Source: Tepidamorphus gemmatus (lineage in GTDB: Bacteria > Pseudomonadota > Alphaproteobacteria > Rhizobiales > Tepidamorphaceae). From it: a stretch of DNA of 64,000 nt. The notes under the pieces are model-generated. The model was given only the letters and a program-made list of their open reading frames with translations. It did no database searches and had not been told where the DNA came from. The DNA is taken from positions 124,001 through 188,000 of the forward strand of contig NZ_SMAK01000007.1 in assembly GCF_004346195.1 (NCBI RefSeq), written 5' to 3'. The position numbers and the translations under genes were made by a program. Below are positions 38,667 through 47,257 of this stretch, piece by piece; position 1 is the stretch's first letter; each line of letters starts with the position of its first letter.

Positions 38667-39656
38667 GTGTCGGACCTGATCCGCCTCGACCCCGCCGCCG
38701 GTGCCGATCTGCGCGGGACGGTCGCCGCGACGGCAGCCCGGCATCTGGCAGCGGGTGAGCTGGTCGTGCTGCCGACCGAGACCGTCTACGGGCTCGCCGC
38801 CGACGCGACCGACAGCGCGGCCGTGGCGCGGCTCTACGCGGCGAAGGGCCGACCAACCTTCAATCCGCTGATCTCGCATGTCGCCGACCGGGCAATGGCG
38901 GAGGCGCATGGCCTCTTCGATGCGACCGCCGCGCGGCTCGCCGACGCCTTCTGGCCGGGTCCGCTGACGCTGGTCGTGCCGAGGCGGCCCGGCTCGGCAA
39001 TCAGCGAACTCGTCACCGCCGGGCTCGATACGGTGGGGCTGCGACTGCCAGACTCGGCGGTTGCCCGCGACGTCGCCCGTCTGCTCGACCGCCCCTTCGC
39101 CGCGCCAAGTGCCAACCGCTCCGGCCGGATCAGCCCGACCACGGCCGACGCCGCGATCGAGGAACTCGGCATGGCGGTTGCGCTGGTCATCGATGCCGGG
39201 CCGTGCCGGGTCGGCCTCGAATCGACAATCGTCGCCTGCGTCGGCCCCGATCCCGTGCTGCTCAGGCCGGGCGGCATCGCACGCGCGTCAATCGAGGCGG
39301 TGCTGGGCCGCCCGCTGGCTCTGCCCGACTTCGCCGATCCGGAGCGGCCGCAAGCGCCCGGCATGCTCGCCGCCCACTACGCGCCGAATGCCCGGGTGCG
39401 CCTCGACGCCTGCACGGTGGAACCGGGCGAGGCATTGCTCGCCTTCGGTCCGCGATTGCCGGCTGGCACCGAGCGGGCGGTGATGATCCTCAACCTGTCC
39501 GCGGCCGGCGATCCGACCGAGGCTGCCGCCAATCTGTTCACCTGGCTGCGACGGCTGGACGCGTCGGGAGCATCGACCATCGCCGTCGCCCCCATTCCCG
39601 ACGACGGACTCGGCGAGGCGATCAATGACCGGTTGCGCCGCGCCGCCGTCCGCTAG
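38667..39656 (+). CDS. Threonylcarbamoyl-AMP synthase (Sua5/YwlC/YrdC family)
   Basis: A 329-residue Sua5-type enzyme that makes threonylcarbamoyl-AMP from threonine, bicarbonate and ATP for the t6A37 tRNA modification. The YrdC domain shows LPTETVYGLAADATD, KGRPTFNPLISHV and FWPGPLTLVVP. APSANRSGRISPT and STIVACVG follow, and a C-terminal Sua5 domain starts after PGMLAAHYAP, making this the long two-domain form. It starts at a GTG with AAAGGGA upstream. Confidence 0.94.
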   Translation: MSDLIRLDPAAGADLRGTVAATAARHLAAGELVVLPTETVYGLAADATDSAAVARLYAAKGRPTFNPLISHVADRAMAEAHGLFDATAARLADAFWPGPLTLVVPRRPGSAISELVTAGLDTVGLRLPDSAVARDVARLLDRPFAAPSANRSGRISPTTADAAIEELGMAVALVIDAGPCRVGLESTIVACVGPDPVLLRPGGIARASIEAVLGRPLALPDFADPERPQAPGMLAAHYAPNARVRLDACTVEPGEALLAFGPRLPAGTERAVMILNLSAAGDPTEAAANLFTWLRRLDASGASTIAVAPIPDDGLGEAINDRLRRAAVR

Positions 39657-39957
39657 ATCCCGTCCGGAGTAGGGCGCATTTGATTGACGTGGCCGGTCGC
39701 GCGGGGACCAGCATCGGACGGTCCGCGCTCTCGCGAATGATCTGCGTGAACGGTTCGGTGCGGGCGTCCGGGTCGACCGCCCGATCGACGGCCGCACCCG
39801 CCCCGCAAATGCCAGATGCGCTTCGATGAGTGCCTGATCCGGGCGGGCCGGATCATCGCTACACGCAACCGCTGCTCGGCTCCCATGCCCCGTTGCGTCG
39901 CACGTCTCGACGGCGAACCGCGTTCGACCGCACGGGACACTGCTCTGGTCAGGTTCC
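39657..39957. other. 301-bp gap holding repeat copy A
   Basis: No gene is supported. The space lies between two genes that converge (tsaC and the DUF2207 gene). It contains copy A of the dispersed repeat at 39709-39800. Short minus-strand frames across it show no family motif. Confidence 0.5.
39709..39800 (-). repeat. Copy A of the two-copy repeat, inverted relative to copy B
   Basis: Read on the minus strand it aligns with 29361-29465. In one frame it encodes AAVDRAVDPDARTEPF then TQIIRESADRPMLVPA, which looks protein-like but has no start or supporting gene. Both copies lie in gaps at gene ends. It could be a mobile noncoding repeat or remnants of a duplicated gene. Confidence 0.5.
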
Positions 39958-41898
39958 CTACCAGCCGCCCCCGCCACGGCCGCCACCGCCCCCACCCGAG
40001 CCTCCGCCTCCCGACGAGCCAGAGGACCTGGTGGTCGTCGCGCTTCCCAATGCCGCGCTTAGCGAGGATCCGAGGTTGCGAAGCTGCCCGGCGTCGCTGA
40101 AGCCGCGCCCCCGGCTGCCGATGCGGTACCACGAGGGCTTCAGATAGGCCTCCGCCTCGCCCCTGCCGCGCGCCGCCTCGATCTCGGCCTTGAACTGCGC
40201 ACTCCAGGCCGTTTCCAGATCGAGCGCGACCGCATAGGGCAGCATCTCGTGGAAGTGCTCCGGGGTCTTGTCCGGGGGGCTTTCGAACTTCAGCCGGTCC
40301 TTTTCGGCCACCGTCATGTAGAGCCGGGTGCCCTCGATCTCATCGAGCGCCTGGCGGCCGAGCGCCGTCGGCGCCTTGAGCAGGTGGTAGAAGACGACGT
40401 TGACCAGCGCCGCCAGCAGCAAGGCCACGAACGGCACGGCGCCGATCTGGGCGCCGACGAACAGGAAGAACACGCCAACGACGAAGCACATCATCGTCAG
40501 CAGTATGGCCGGGATCAGCGCGCCGAACAGGGCTGCGTACTCGCCTGAGCGGCGGAACAGCGCAACCTGCTTCCACGTCGCGACCGCCGAGTTGCCGGCG
40601 ACGATCGCCATCGCCGCCGGAACGGCGGCGACAAGCGCCACATCAAGATGGTCCAGAGACAGCAGCGCGGCCGCCAGCCATCCGATCACCGTGATCGCCA
40701 GTCCCAGCGCGAACCACTTGCCGTTGCGGTTGAAGTAGATCCGGTTGAAGGTCCGCTCGAAGTGCTTCTCCAGCGCCTTGCTGGCCGCGGTCAGCCGCTG
40801 ACGGCTCGTCTCCGTTAGCGTCACCTTGTCGGCGCCGGTGAAAAGGGCATCGAACAGGACCCGCTCACCGTCCGACATCGGCTTCGCAGCGGCAGTTCCG
40901 GGAGCCACGGACACCGAGCGTGTCGCCTGGGTGCCGTCGATGATGACATGCCCCTTGACGGCGAGGCTGACGAGCGCTGCGGCGAAAGCGGTGGTGTCGT
41001 AGCCCATCCGCTCGATGTAGCGCATCGCCGCCGGCGGCAGGGTGGGACGATAGATCGGGATGATCGATCCACCGCGCGGGTCGCGGCCGATCCGATGCCA
41101 GACGACCAGATAGTAGCCGAGCACGATTGCCAGGGTCAGGACGGACGCCGCCAGCGACCCCCAGCGCTCCAGCCACTGGACGATGCGCTGGCCGGTCGTG
41201 GCAGGCGCAAGGAATCCTGACGGCCAGCCCACCGCCACCGTCAGCCCCTCGCCCGGCTGCAGCGGACGGGTCATGCGGAAGCGCGGATAGCCGTTCTGGG
41301 TCTCGTCGATCAGCACATCGCTGCCGGTGTCGCCCCAGTAACCGGAATAGGCCGCCACCTGCGACACCGGCGCGCCGACCGGCGGCACCACGACCGCGGT
41401 CGCCTCCAGAATGAGGAAGCTCCACGCGTTGCCGGTTACGTTCCAGTAGATCTCGTCGAATCCGTCGAATCGCCGCGCCTGGTCGCTCATCCGGTAGACG
41501 ATCCGGTATCGGTAGATGCCGGGCGACAGGAACTGATCCGGATTGCCGAGATAGATGCGGACATTCGCCCCGTCCTGCTCGGTGCGATGCTGCTCCGGAG
41601 CGCCGTCGCGCAGGGTCTGCACGATGTCGAGGGTGGCGCGCCCGATACCGAGTACACCGACGCCACCAAGAGCGACGTCACGATAGATGCCCCGCCGGAT
41701 CTCCCGGCCGAGCGCGACGACCTCGATGTCCTCGGTGACCAGCACCCCGCCATCGGTCTGGACTGCGATGCGCGCATCAAAGCTGCGGATCTCCTCGCGC
41801 GTCATGCCGCCAACGGACTGCGCCGCGGACGGGCCTGAACCGCAGATGAGGATGACCAGCGCCAGGCAGGCGCCAAGCAGCTGGAGGCTCGACGGCAT
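39958..41898 (-). CDS. DUF2207-family membrane protein with Gly-rich C-terminus
   Basis: A 646-residue protein with a signal peptide (cleavage after SAAQS), a large extracytoplasmic DUF2207 domain (about residues 35-240), a membrane helix near 250, and a cytoplasmic section followed by four more helices around 400-510. The end is a Gly/Ser tail (SGSSGGGGSGGGGGGRGGGGW) typical of the family. The function is unknown. It lies four bases after lemA, the usual partner, and the pair may act as an envelope-stress or surface complex (inference). Confidence 0.85.
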   Translation of the reverse strand: MPSSLQLLGACLALVILICGSGPSAAQSVGGMTREEIRSFDARIAVQTDGGVLVTEDIEVVALGREIRRGIYRDVALGGVGVLGIGRATLDIVQTLRDGAPEQHRTEQDGANVRIYLGNPDQFLSPGIYRYRIVYRMSDQARRFDGFDEIYWNVTGNAWSFLILEATAVVVPPVGAPVSQVAAYSGYWGDTGSDVLIDETQNGYPRFRMTRPLQPGEGLTVAVGWPSGFLAPATTGQRIVQWLERWGSLAASVLTLAIVLGYYLVVWHRIGRDPRGGSIIPIYRPTLPPAAMRYIERMGYDTTAFAAALVSLAVKGHVIIDGTQATRSVSVAPGTAAAKPMSDGERVLFDALFTGADKVTLTETSRQRLTAASKALEKHFERTFNRIYFNRNGKWFALGLAITVIGWLAAALLSLDHLDVALVAAVPAAMAIVAGNSAVATWKQVALFRRSGEYAALFGALIPAILLTMMCFVVGVFFLFVGAQIGAVPFVALLLAALVNVVFYHLLKAPTALGRQALDEIEGTRLYMTVAEKDRLKFESPPDKTPEHFHEMLPYAVALDLETAWSAQFKAEIEAARGRGEAEAYLKPSWYRIGSRGRGFSDAGQLRNLGSSLSAALGSATTTRSSGSSGGGGSGGGGGGRGGGGW

Positions 41899-41903
41899 TC
41901 CGT

Positions 41904-42479
41904 TCAGGTCCGGCTGAACGATACCGGCACCGGCTGCGAGGCGGCGGTGGCCTCGGTGGCGTCCAGCTCGAAGAATTCGCCCCTGGTGAAGCCGAACTGC
42001 CGGGCGACGAGGTTGGACGGGAACTGATCGATCTTGATGTTCAGGTCGCGGACCGACCCGTTGTAGAACCGCCGCGACATGTTGATGCGGTTCTCCGTGT
42101 CGGTGAGGTCGGCCTGCAGCTGCAGGAAGTTCTGGTTGGCCTTGAGATCGGGATAGGATTCGGCCAGCGCGAACAGATTCCTCAGCGCGTGCTGCAGGAC
42201 GTTCTCGCTCTGCGCCTGATGCGCCGGGCTGCCGGTATCGGCCATCGCAAGATTGCGCGCCCTGACGACGGCCTCGAGCGTGTTCGCCTCGTGCGTCATG
42301 TAGCCCTTAACCGTCTCGACCAGATTGGGGATGAGGTCGTAGCGCCGCTTCATCTGTACCTGGATGTCGCTCCAGGCCTCCTCGGCGCGCGTCCTCAGCG
42401 AAACGAGACCGTTGTAGGTGACGACGACATAGATGCCGGCCGCAACGGCCAGCGCGATGAGCACGTAGGCAACGACCAT
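41904..42479 (-). CDS. lemA: LemA family protein
   Basis: A 191-residue protein with an N-terminal membrane anchor (VVAYVLIALAVAAGIYVVV) and a long helical body: YNGLVSLRTRAEEAWSDIQV, QMKRRYDLIPNLVETVKGYM, then ENRINMSRRFYN. All are diagnostic of LemA. It is thought to be held in the inner membrane with its helices outside; the molecular role is unsettled. GGAG precedes the ATG. It is the first gene of a two-gene operon with the DUF2207 gene. Confidence 0.92.
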   Translation of the reverse strand: MVVAYVLIALAVAAGIYVVVTYNGLVSLRTRAEEAWSDIQVQMKRRYDLIPNLVETVKGYMTHEANTLEAVVRARNLAMADTGSPAHQAQSENVLQHALRNLFALAESYPDLKANQNFLQLQADLTDTENRINMSRRFYNGSVRDLNIKIDQFPSNLVARQFGFTRGEFFELDATEATAASQPVPVSFSRT

Positions 42480-42591
42480 GGCAGGTACTCCGCATTGGGG
42501 CCGCAAGCCTACATAAGCAGGTGACGTAGGGAAATGCCGATTTCGACCTGAGAAAGATCTCGGCCTGAGGAATGTTCCGGCCCACGGAAGC

Positions 42592-42620
42592 CTGCCCCGC
42601 CGGCAAGGCCGGCGGGGCAG
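42592..42620. other. Perfect 13-bp-stem hairpin in the lemA/rpoE intergenic region
   Basis: CTGCCCCGCCGGC (42592-42604) and GCCGGCGGGGCAG (42608-42620) pair completely around AAG. Flanking genes are transcribed away from it, so it is not an ordinary 3' terminator. In the 472-bp gap (42480-42951) there is also an AT-rich island with ATTCGA-ATAA-TCGAAT at 42729-42744. No open frame with family motifs was found in the gap. Confidence 0.6.
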
Positions 42621-42893
42621 TCGGCCGGCATCCGGTTGGGGGCTCGGATGTCGGCCGTGAGGGCACCCGGTTCAGGCTGCGGCCACGCGGGCCGCGCCGA
42701 ATGCTCGATCCGGATCTTTCATAGGCACATTCGAATAATCGAATTCGGGAACTCCCTTAAGTCAACTTCTCGTAACAATCGCCGGCGCGTAACAAGCCGG
42801 AGGCGCGGACTGCACAGCGACCACCAGGCTTGCTGAGACCTCGAACATACGCAACGCCTGCCGCCATGGATCGCGGCTCTGTCGGCCACCCGG

Positions 42894-42921
42894 TGATCCG
42901 GATCCGTTCCCTCGGCGTATC
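42894..42921 (+). promoter_or_regulatory. ECF sigma (RpoE-type) promoter of rpoE-chrR
   Basis: TGATCC (42894-42899), 16 bases, then CGTATC (42916-42921), ending 30 bp before the rpoE ATG. TGATC is the -35 element known for the Rhodobacter RpoE/ChrR class. The same two blocks at the same spacing precede the amine-oxidase operon at 51132-51105. Placement fits autoregulation by the sigma factor. Confidence 0.75.
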
Positions 42922-42951
42922 AGCCGCGGTATCAACGAGGGATCTTGAGGC

Positions 42952-43572
42952 ATGCACGCGGCATTCGCCATGACACCCGATCCCGCTGCCACAGCAATGT
43001 CGGCATCCGCCGAGCCGATGGCGCTGCTCGTGGCGCGCGTCGCCTTGAGCCGCGACCGCGAGGCGTTTCGGCAGCTCTATTGCCATTATGCGCCGCGGGT
43101 GAAGGGCCTGATGCTGCGCAAGGGAGCGAGCCCGGAGCTGGCCGAGGAACTGATGCAGGAAACGATGCTGGCGGTATGGACCAAGGCGTCGCTCTTCCAT
43201 CCCGGTCGCGGCTCTGTGGCGACGTGGATCTTCACCATCGCCCGCAACCTGCGCATCGACCGGCTCAGGCGCGAGAACGTCCAGCATTTCGAGGATGTGC
43301 ACGAGCTCGAGATCGCCGAGGGCGATCTGCCCGGCGGCCGCGAGGTGCTTGCCCAGGACGAGGCGGCGATCGCCCGGCAGGAGCAGCGCCGCGTGGCCGA
43401 AGCGCTCGGCACCTTGCCCGGCGAGCAAGCCGATATTCTCAGGCTGTCCTTCGTCGACGAGCTGTCGCAGAGCGATATCGCGCAGCGGCTGTCCCTGCCG
43501 CTGGGCACGGTCAAGTCGCGCATGCGGCTCGCCTATCGCCGGCTTCGCCTGGCCCTGGAGGAACGGTCGTGA
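42952..43572 (+). CDS. rpoE: ECF RNA polymerase sigma factor, ChrR-regulated (ECF11-like)
   Basis: A 206-residue sigma factor with region 2 (REAFRQLYCHYAPRVKG to ATWIFTIARNLRIDRLRR, about residues 36-107) and region 4 (LGTLPGEQADILRLSFVDEL, then LSLPLGTVKSRMRLAYRRLR), and no other domain. In Rhodobacter sphaeroides the corresponding RpoE is held by ChrR and released by singlet oxygen. Its TGA overlaps the GTG of chrR. A TGATCC-N16-CGTATC promoter lies 30 bp upstream. The targets visible in the window are its own operon and the amine oxidase-DUF1365-CFA operon. Confidence 0.92.
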   Translation: MHAAFAMTPDPAATAMSASAEPMALLVARVALSRDREAFRQLYCHYAPRVKGLMLRKGASPELAEELMQETMLAVWTKASLFHPGRGSVATWIFTIARNLRIDRLRRENVQHFEDVHELEIAEGDLPGGREVLAQDEAAIARQEQRRVAEALGTLPGEQADILRLSFVDELSQSDIAQRLSLPLGTVKSRMRLAYRRLRLALEERS

Positions 43573-44225
43573 ACATTCGCCACCATCCCGACGAAGCGAC
43601 CCTGTTGGCCTACGCGGCCGGCAGCCTGACCGAGGCCCTGTCCGTGACAGTCGCCGCGCATCTGGCAATGTGCGCACACTGCCGCGCCGCAGTGCGCACC
43701 GCCGAGGCGATCGGCGGCGCCTCGCTGGAGAACGCCGAAATCGCTCCGCTGGCGGCCGATTCGCTCGCCCACATGATGGCGCGGATCGAGACCCCGGCGG
43801 CGCTGAGGCCGGAGCCCCGGCCGAAGCCCCGCGTCACCGATCCGCGTGTTCCGATGCCGCTCGCCCGCCGTATCGACGGCGGTCTCGACGAGATCCGCTG
43901 GCGCTGGATTGCGCCGGGTGTGCGCAGCCACGAGATTTCCGTGTCGCCGAGCGGCGGACGGCTGGTGCTGCTGCGGATTGCGTCGGGCAAGGCGATGCCC
44001 GAGCACGGCCATCGCGGCAGCGAACTGACGCTGGTGCTGGCCGGCTCCTACAGCGATGCGACAGGCCGCTATGGCCCCGGTGATCTCGCCGACCTTGACG
44101 AGGATCTCGAGCACACTCCGGTGGTCGATTCCGAGGAGGATTGCATCTGCCTCGTGGCGACAGAGGCGCCGACCCGGTTCAAGTCGCTGATCGGGCGGTT
44201 GCTGCAGCCCTACCTGCGACTCTGA
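43569..44225 (+). CDS. chrR: ChrR-family zinc-binding anti-sigma factor with cupin domain
   Basis: A 218-residue two-domain protein. The N-terminal anti-sigma domain has His6, His31, Cys35 and Cys38 (HLAMCAHC), the same four zinc ligands at the same positions as R. sphaeroides ChrR. The C-terminal cupin carries a second metal set: His146, His148, Glu152 (EHGHRGSELTLVLAGSY) and His182 (DLEHTPVV). It starts at a GTG overlapping the sigma stop, the usual coupling for stoichiometric production. In the model, singlet oxygen triggers loss of ChrR and frees RpoE. Confidence 0.93.
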   Translation: MNIRHHPDEATLLAYAAGSLTEALSVTVAAHLAMCAHCRAAVRTAEAIGGASLENAEIAPLAADSLAHMMARIETPAALRPEPRPKPRVTDPRVPMPLARRIDGGLDEIRWRWIAPGVRSHEISVSPSGGRLVLLRIASGKAMPEHGHRGSELTLVLAGSYSDATGRYGPGDLADLDEDLEHTPVVDSEEDCICLVATEAPTRFKSLIGRLLQPYLRL

Positions 44226-44229
44226 GGCC

Positions 44230-45000
44230 ATGGCCGCGGCAACCGGAGCGGCCTGGACGACCGCCTGGGTGATCGGCGCCAGCTCCGGGCTCGGCCGTGA
44301 GATCGCGCGTCAGCTTGCGGCCCGCGGCGTCAGCGTCGCCGCTTCGGCGCGGCGGGCCGACGCGCTCGAAGTCCTCACTCGCGACAGTGGCGGCGCGATC
44401 CGGCCCTATCCGCTCGACATCGTCGACACAAGTGCAGTTCGTGCGGTGGCGGACCGGATCGAGCAGGACCTCGGAACGCCGGACCTGGTGGTGCAGGCAG
44501 CGGCCGTCTGGCATCCGTTTCGCCTCGACGACGTCTCGGCGGACAGCTTCGAGCGGTCGATGCAGGTCAACTATCTTGGCAGCGTCAACGTCGTCGCGGC
44601 GGTGCTGCCCCGGATGCGGCAGGCCGACCGCGGGACCATCGCGCTGATTGCCTCGGTCGCCGGTTATCGCGGCCTGCCGAAGGCGGCGATCTATGCCCCG
44701 ACCAAGGCCGCCCTGATCAGCCTGGCCGAATGTCTGCACACCGAGCTGGACGGCAGCGGGGTGTCGGTCAGGATCGTCAATCCCGGCTTCATCGCAACAC
44801 CGATGACCGCGCGGAACGACTTCCCGATGCCATTCCTGATGCAGCCCGACGAGGCGGCACGGCGCACGATCGACGGGCTGGCCGGACGCGGTTTCGAGAC
44901 GGCCTATCCCCGCCGGTTCGTGGCCGTCCTCAAGCTGATGCGGCTGTTGCCCTATTCCCTCTACTTCCCGATCATCCGCAAGCTGGTGTCGCGCCGATGA
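44230..45000 (+). CDS. Short-chain dehydrogenase in the rpoE-chrR operon
   Basis: A 256-residue SDR with cofactor motif WVIGASSGLGREIA, a catalytic Ser in ASVAGYRG and Y-x3-K in IYAPTKAALIS. The C-terminal LLPYSLYFPIIRKLV is hydrophobic and basic, suggesting membrane association. It lies four bases after chrR and overlaps the next gene by ATGA, so it is part of the stress operon. SDR genes occur in RpoE-regulated lipid clusters of Rhodobacter; an oxidised-lipid substrate is inferred. Confidence 0.85.
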   Translation: MAAATGAAWTTAWVIGASSGLGREIARQLAARGVSVAASARRADALEVLTRDSGGAIRPYPLDIVDTSAVRAVADRIEQDLGTPDLVVQAAAVWHPFRLDDVSADSFERSMQVNYLGSVNVVAAVLPRMRQADRGTIALIASVAGYRGLPKAAIYAPTKAALISLAECLHTELDGSGVSVRIVNPGFIATPMTARNDFPMPFLMQPDEAARRTIDGLAGRGFETAYPRRFVAVLKLMRLLPYSLYFPIIRKLVSRR

Positions 45001-45440
45001 ACAGCCAGTCTGAGGCCCGTGCGGCCGTGGACCGCTACAACCGAACGCTCGAGACGCTGCGCCCCGACACGATCGACGATCTGCTGGCGCTGTGCACCGC
45101 GGACATCCGTTTTGCCGATCCGTTCAACGACGTGGTCGGTCGCGCCGCGGTCGGACGCGTCTACGAAGACATGTTCGGGAAGGTCCGCGACCTGAAGTTC
45201 ACCGTGCTCGACTGTCATGGCGCCGGTCCGGTGTATCTGACCCGCTGGCGGTTCGAGGGCCGCATGGGCCGGCTCGGCCACAATGCGGTCGAGGGAATGA
45301 GTCACCTCACGCTCGACGGCGACGGGCTGGTGCGGGCCCATATCGACTACTGGGACGCCGCCCGCCTCTACGCGCGCCTGCCGCTGCTCGGAGCCATCCT
45401 CGCCGCGATCCGGCGGCGCATCTCTGCCCGCGCCGGCTGA
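44997..45440 (+). CDS. NTF2/SnoaL-like protein
   Basis: A 147-residue protein of the cone-shaped NTF2/SnoaL fold: YNRTLETLRPDTIDDLLALC, TADIRFADPFNDVVGRAAVG, LTRWRFEGRMG and the final HIDYWDAARLYARLPLLG. The fold serves small isomerases, hydratases and binding proteins. It starts at an ATG overlapping the SDR stop. As the last gene of the rpoE operon it probably handles the same metabolite as the SDR. Its own reaction is unknown. Confidence 0.82.
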   Translation: MNSQSEARAAVDRYNRTLETLRPDTIDDLLALCTADIRFADPFNDVVGRAAVGRVYEDMFGKVRDLKFTVLDCHGAGPVYLTRWRFEGRMGRLGHNAVEGMSHLTLDGDGLVRAHIDYWDAARLYARLPLLGAILAAIRRRISARAG

Positions 45441-45463
45441 GGCTGCTGGCGACCGTCCGCGGC

Positions 45464-47185
45464 TCAGTCCCGGGCGGACAGCCGACGGCGCAACTTGCCG
45501 ACTGCGTCCTCGATGCGCCGGTCGAACCGCGCCAGCGGCGGCTTGATGCCGTTGGCGAACAGCGTCTGTCGCATCTCGTGGGTGGTGCCGGTGAACACCA
45601 GCCGGACACCGCGCCGGTGGGCCTTGTGCGCCAGGGTCTCCAGCGTGTTGGCTGCGGTTGAATCGAGGAAGGGAACCGCCGACAGGTCGATCACCAGGGC
45701 CCGGTGGCGATCGGCGATGCGGTCCAGTACCGAGCCAATCGAGGCGGCGGCCCCGAAGAAGAACACGCCGGAGATCCGGTAGACGACGACGTCGGGATCG
45801 GCGGCGACGGTCTCGTCGTAGGGCGTACGGCCGCCATTGGCGGTGTCGGCGCGGTCCTCCGGCACGAACGGCACAGCCGTCTCGATCGCGGTCATCCGCG
45901 ACATGCGCTGGATGAACAGCAACGAACCGAGCGCGACGCCGACGACGATACCTTCTGTCAGATCGCGGAAGATCGTCAGCAGGAAGGTCGCCAGCAGGAC
46001 GGCGGCATCGCCCCACGAGGCCTTCAGCAAGGCGGCGAAGGCCTGCTTCTCGGCCATGTTCCAGGCGACCACGATCAGGACAGCGGCAAGGCTCGCCAGC
46101 GGAATGAAGCGCGCCAGCGGCGCCGCCACCAGCACGAAGCCGAGCAGGAAGACCGCATGCAGCATGCCCGCGATCGGGCCGTGCGCGCCGGCCCGCACGT
46201 TAGTCGCGGTGCGCGCGATCGTGCCGGTCACGCAGATGCCGCCGAACAGCGCGGAGCCGATATTGGCGATGCCCTGGGCGACCAGCTCACAGTTCGAACG
46301 GTGCCGGCGCCCGGTCATGCCGTCCGCAACCACGGCCGAGAGCAGCGATTCGATCGCCCCGAGCAGGGTGAAGCTCACCGCGCTGGGCAGGACGGCCACC
46401 ACCTTGGCGAGGCTCATCTGCGGCAGCGCCGGCATCGGCAGGCTGGCCGGGATGCCGCCGAAGGCGGAGCCGATGGTGGCGACCGGCAGATCGAGCAGCG
46501 CGGTGGCGAGCGTTGCGATGGCCACCGCCATGAGCATGCCGGGCCAGTGCGGGCGCACCGCCTTGAGCCCGGCGATGGCGGCCACCGTGGTCGCCGACAG
46601 CGCCACCGTGACGGGATCGACGGTGGCGGCGGCTTTCCACAGCGCCGGCAGCTTCTCGATGAGCGGACCAGGCTCCGGACCGGCGAGTGCAAGACCGAAC
46701 AGGCTCTTGATCTGGCTCGCGGCGATGATCACCGCGATGCCGGCCGTGAAGCCGACCGTCACCGGATAGGGGATGAACTTCACGTAGGTGCCGAGCCTGA
46801 GCAGCCCGACGGCGACGAGCATCACCCCTGACATGAGGGTGGCCAGGATCACCCCGTCCATGCCGTGGGCAGCGGCCGTGGTGGCGACCAGCACGATGAA
46901 GGCGCCAGCCGGCCCGCCGATCTGGAACCGGCTGCCGCCGAGTGCGGAAACGAGAAATCCGCCGACGATCGCCGTGTAGAGCCCCTGCGCCGGTGTCGCA
47001 CCGGAAGCGATGGCAATGGCCATCGAAAGCGGCAGCGCGACGATGGCGACGGTCAGCCCGGCCAGGGCGTCAGATCGCAGGTTCGCGACGCTGTAGCCTT
47101 CGCGGAGGACGGTGACCAGCTTCGGGGTGAACAGTTCGACGAAGCTCGGTGCGGCCTCAACCGCTGTGGTCCTCGATGGTCTCAT
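45464..47185 (-). CDS. SulP-family inorganic anion transporter with STAS domain
   Basis: A 573-residue inner-membrane protein with about a dozen helices, the SulP signature stretch ALPLSMAIAIASGATPAQGLYTAIVGG and FQIGGPAGAF, and a C-terminal STAS domain (VYRISGVFFFGAAASIGSVL, LVIDLSAVPFLDSTAANTL). Members carry sulfate, bicarbonate or other anions. The gene lies 72 bp after an XRE regulator gene on the same strand, probably in one operon. It sits between the two RpoE-linked operons but has no matching promoter itself. Confidence 0.9.
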   Translation of the reverse strand: MRPSRTTAVEAAPSFVELFTPKLVTVLREGYSVANLRSDALAGLTVAIVALPLSMAIAIASGATPAQGLYTAIVGGFLVSALGGSRFQIGGPAGAFIVLVATTAAAHGMDGVILATLMSGVMLVAVGLLRLGTYVKFIPYPVTVGFTAGIAVIIAASQIKSLFGLALAGPEPGPLIEKLPALWKAAATVDPVTVALSATTVAAIAGLKAVRPHWPGMLMAVAIATLATALLDLPVATIGSAFGGIPASLPMPALPQMSLAKVVAVLPSAVSFTLLGAIESLLSAVVADGMTGRRHRSNCELVAQGIANIGSALFGGICVTGTIARTATNVRAGAHGPIAGMLHAVFLLGFVLVAAPLARFIPLASLAAVLIVVAWNMAEKQAFAALLKASWGDAAVLLATFLLTIFRDLTEGIVVGVALGSLLFIQRMSRMTAIETAVPFVPEDRADTANGGRTPYDETVAADPDVVVYRISGVFFFGAAASIGSVLDRIADRHRALVIDLSAVPFLDSTAANTLETLAHKAHRRGVRLVFTGTTHEMRQTLFANGIKPPLARFDRRIEDAVGKLRRRLSARD

Positions 47186-47257
47186 GCGTGCTGCGCCCTC
47201 AACAGGCGCGGCGGGAATTGTCCGGCCGGGGTCGGTGTTCCCGTCGCAGATGGTGTC

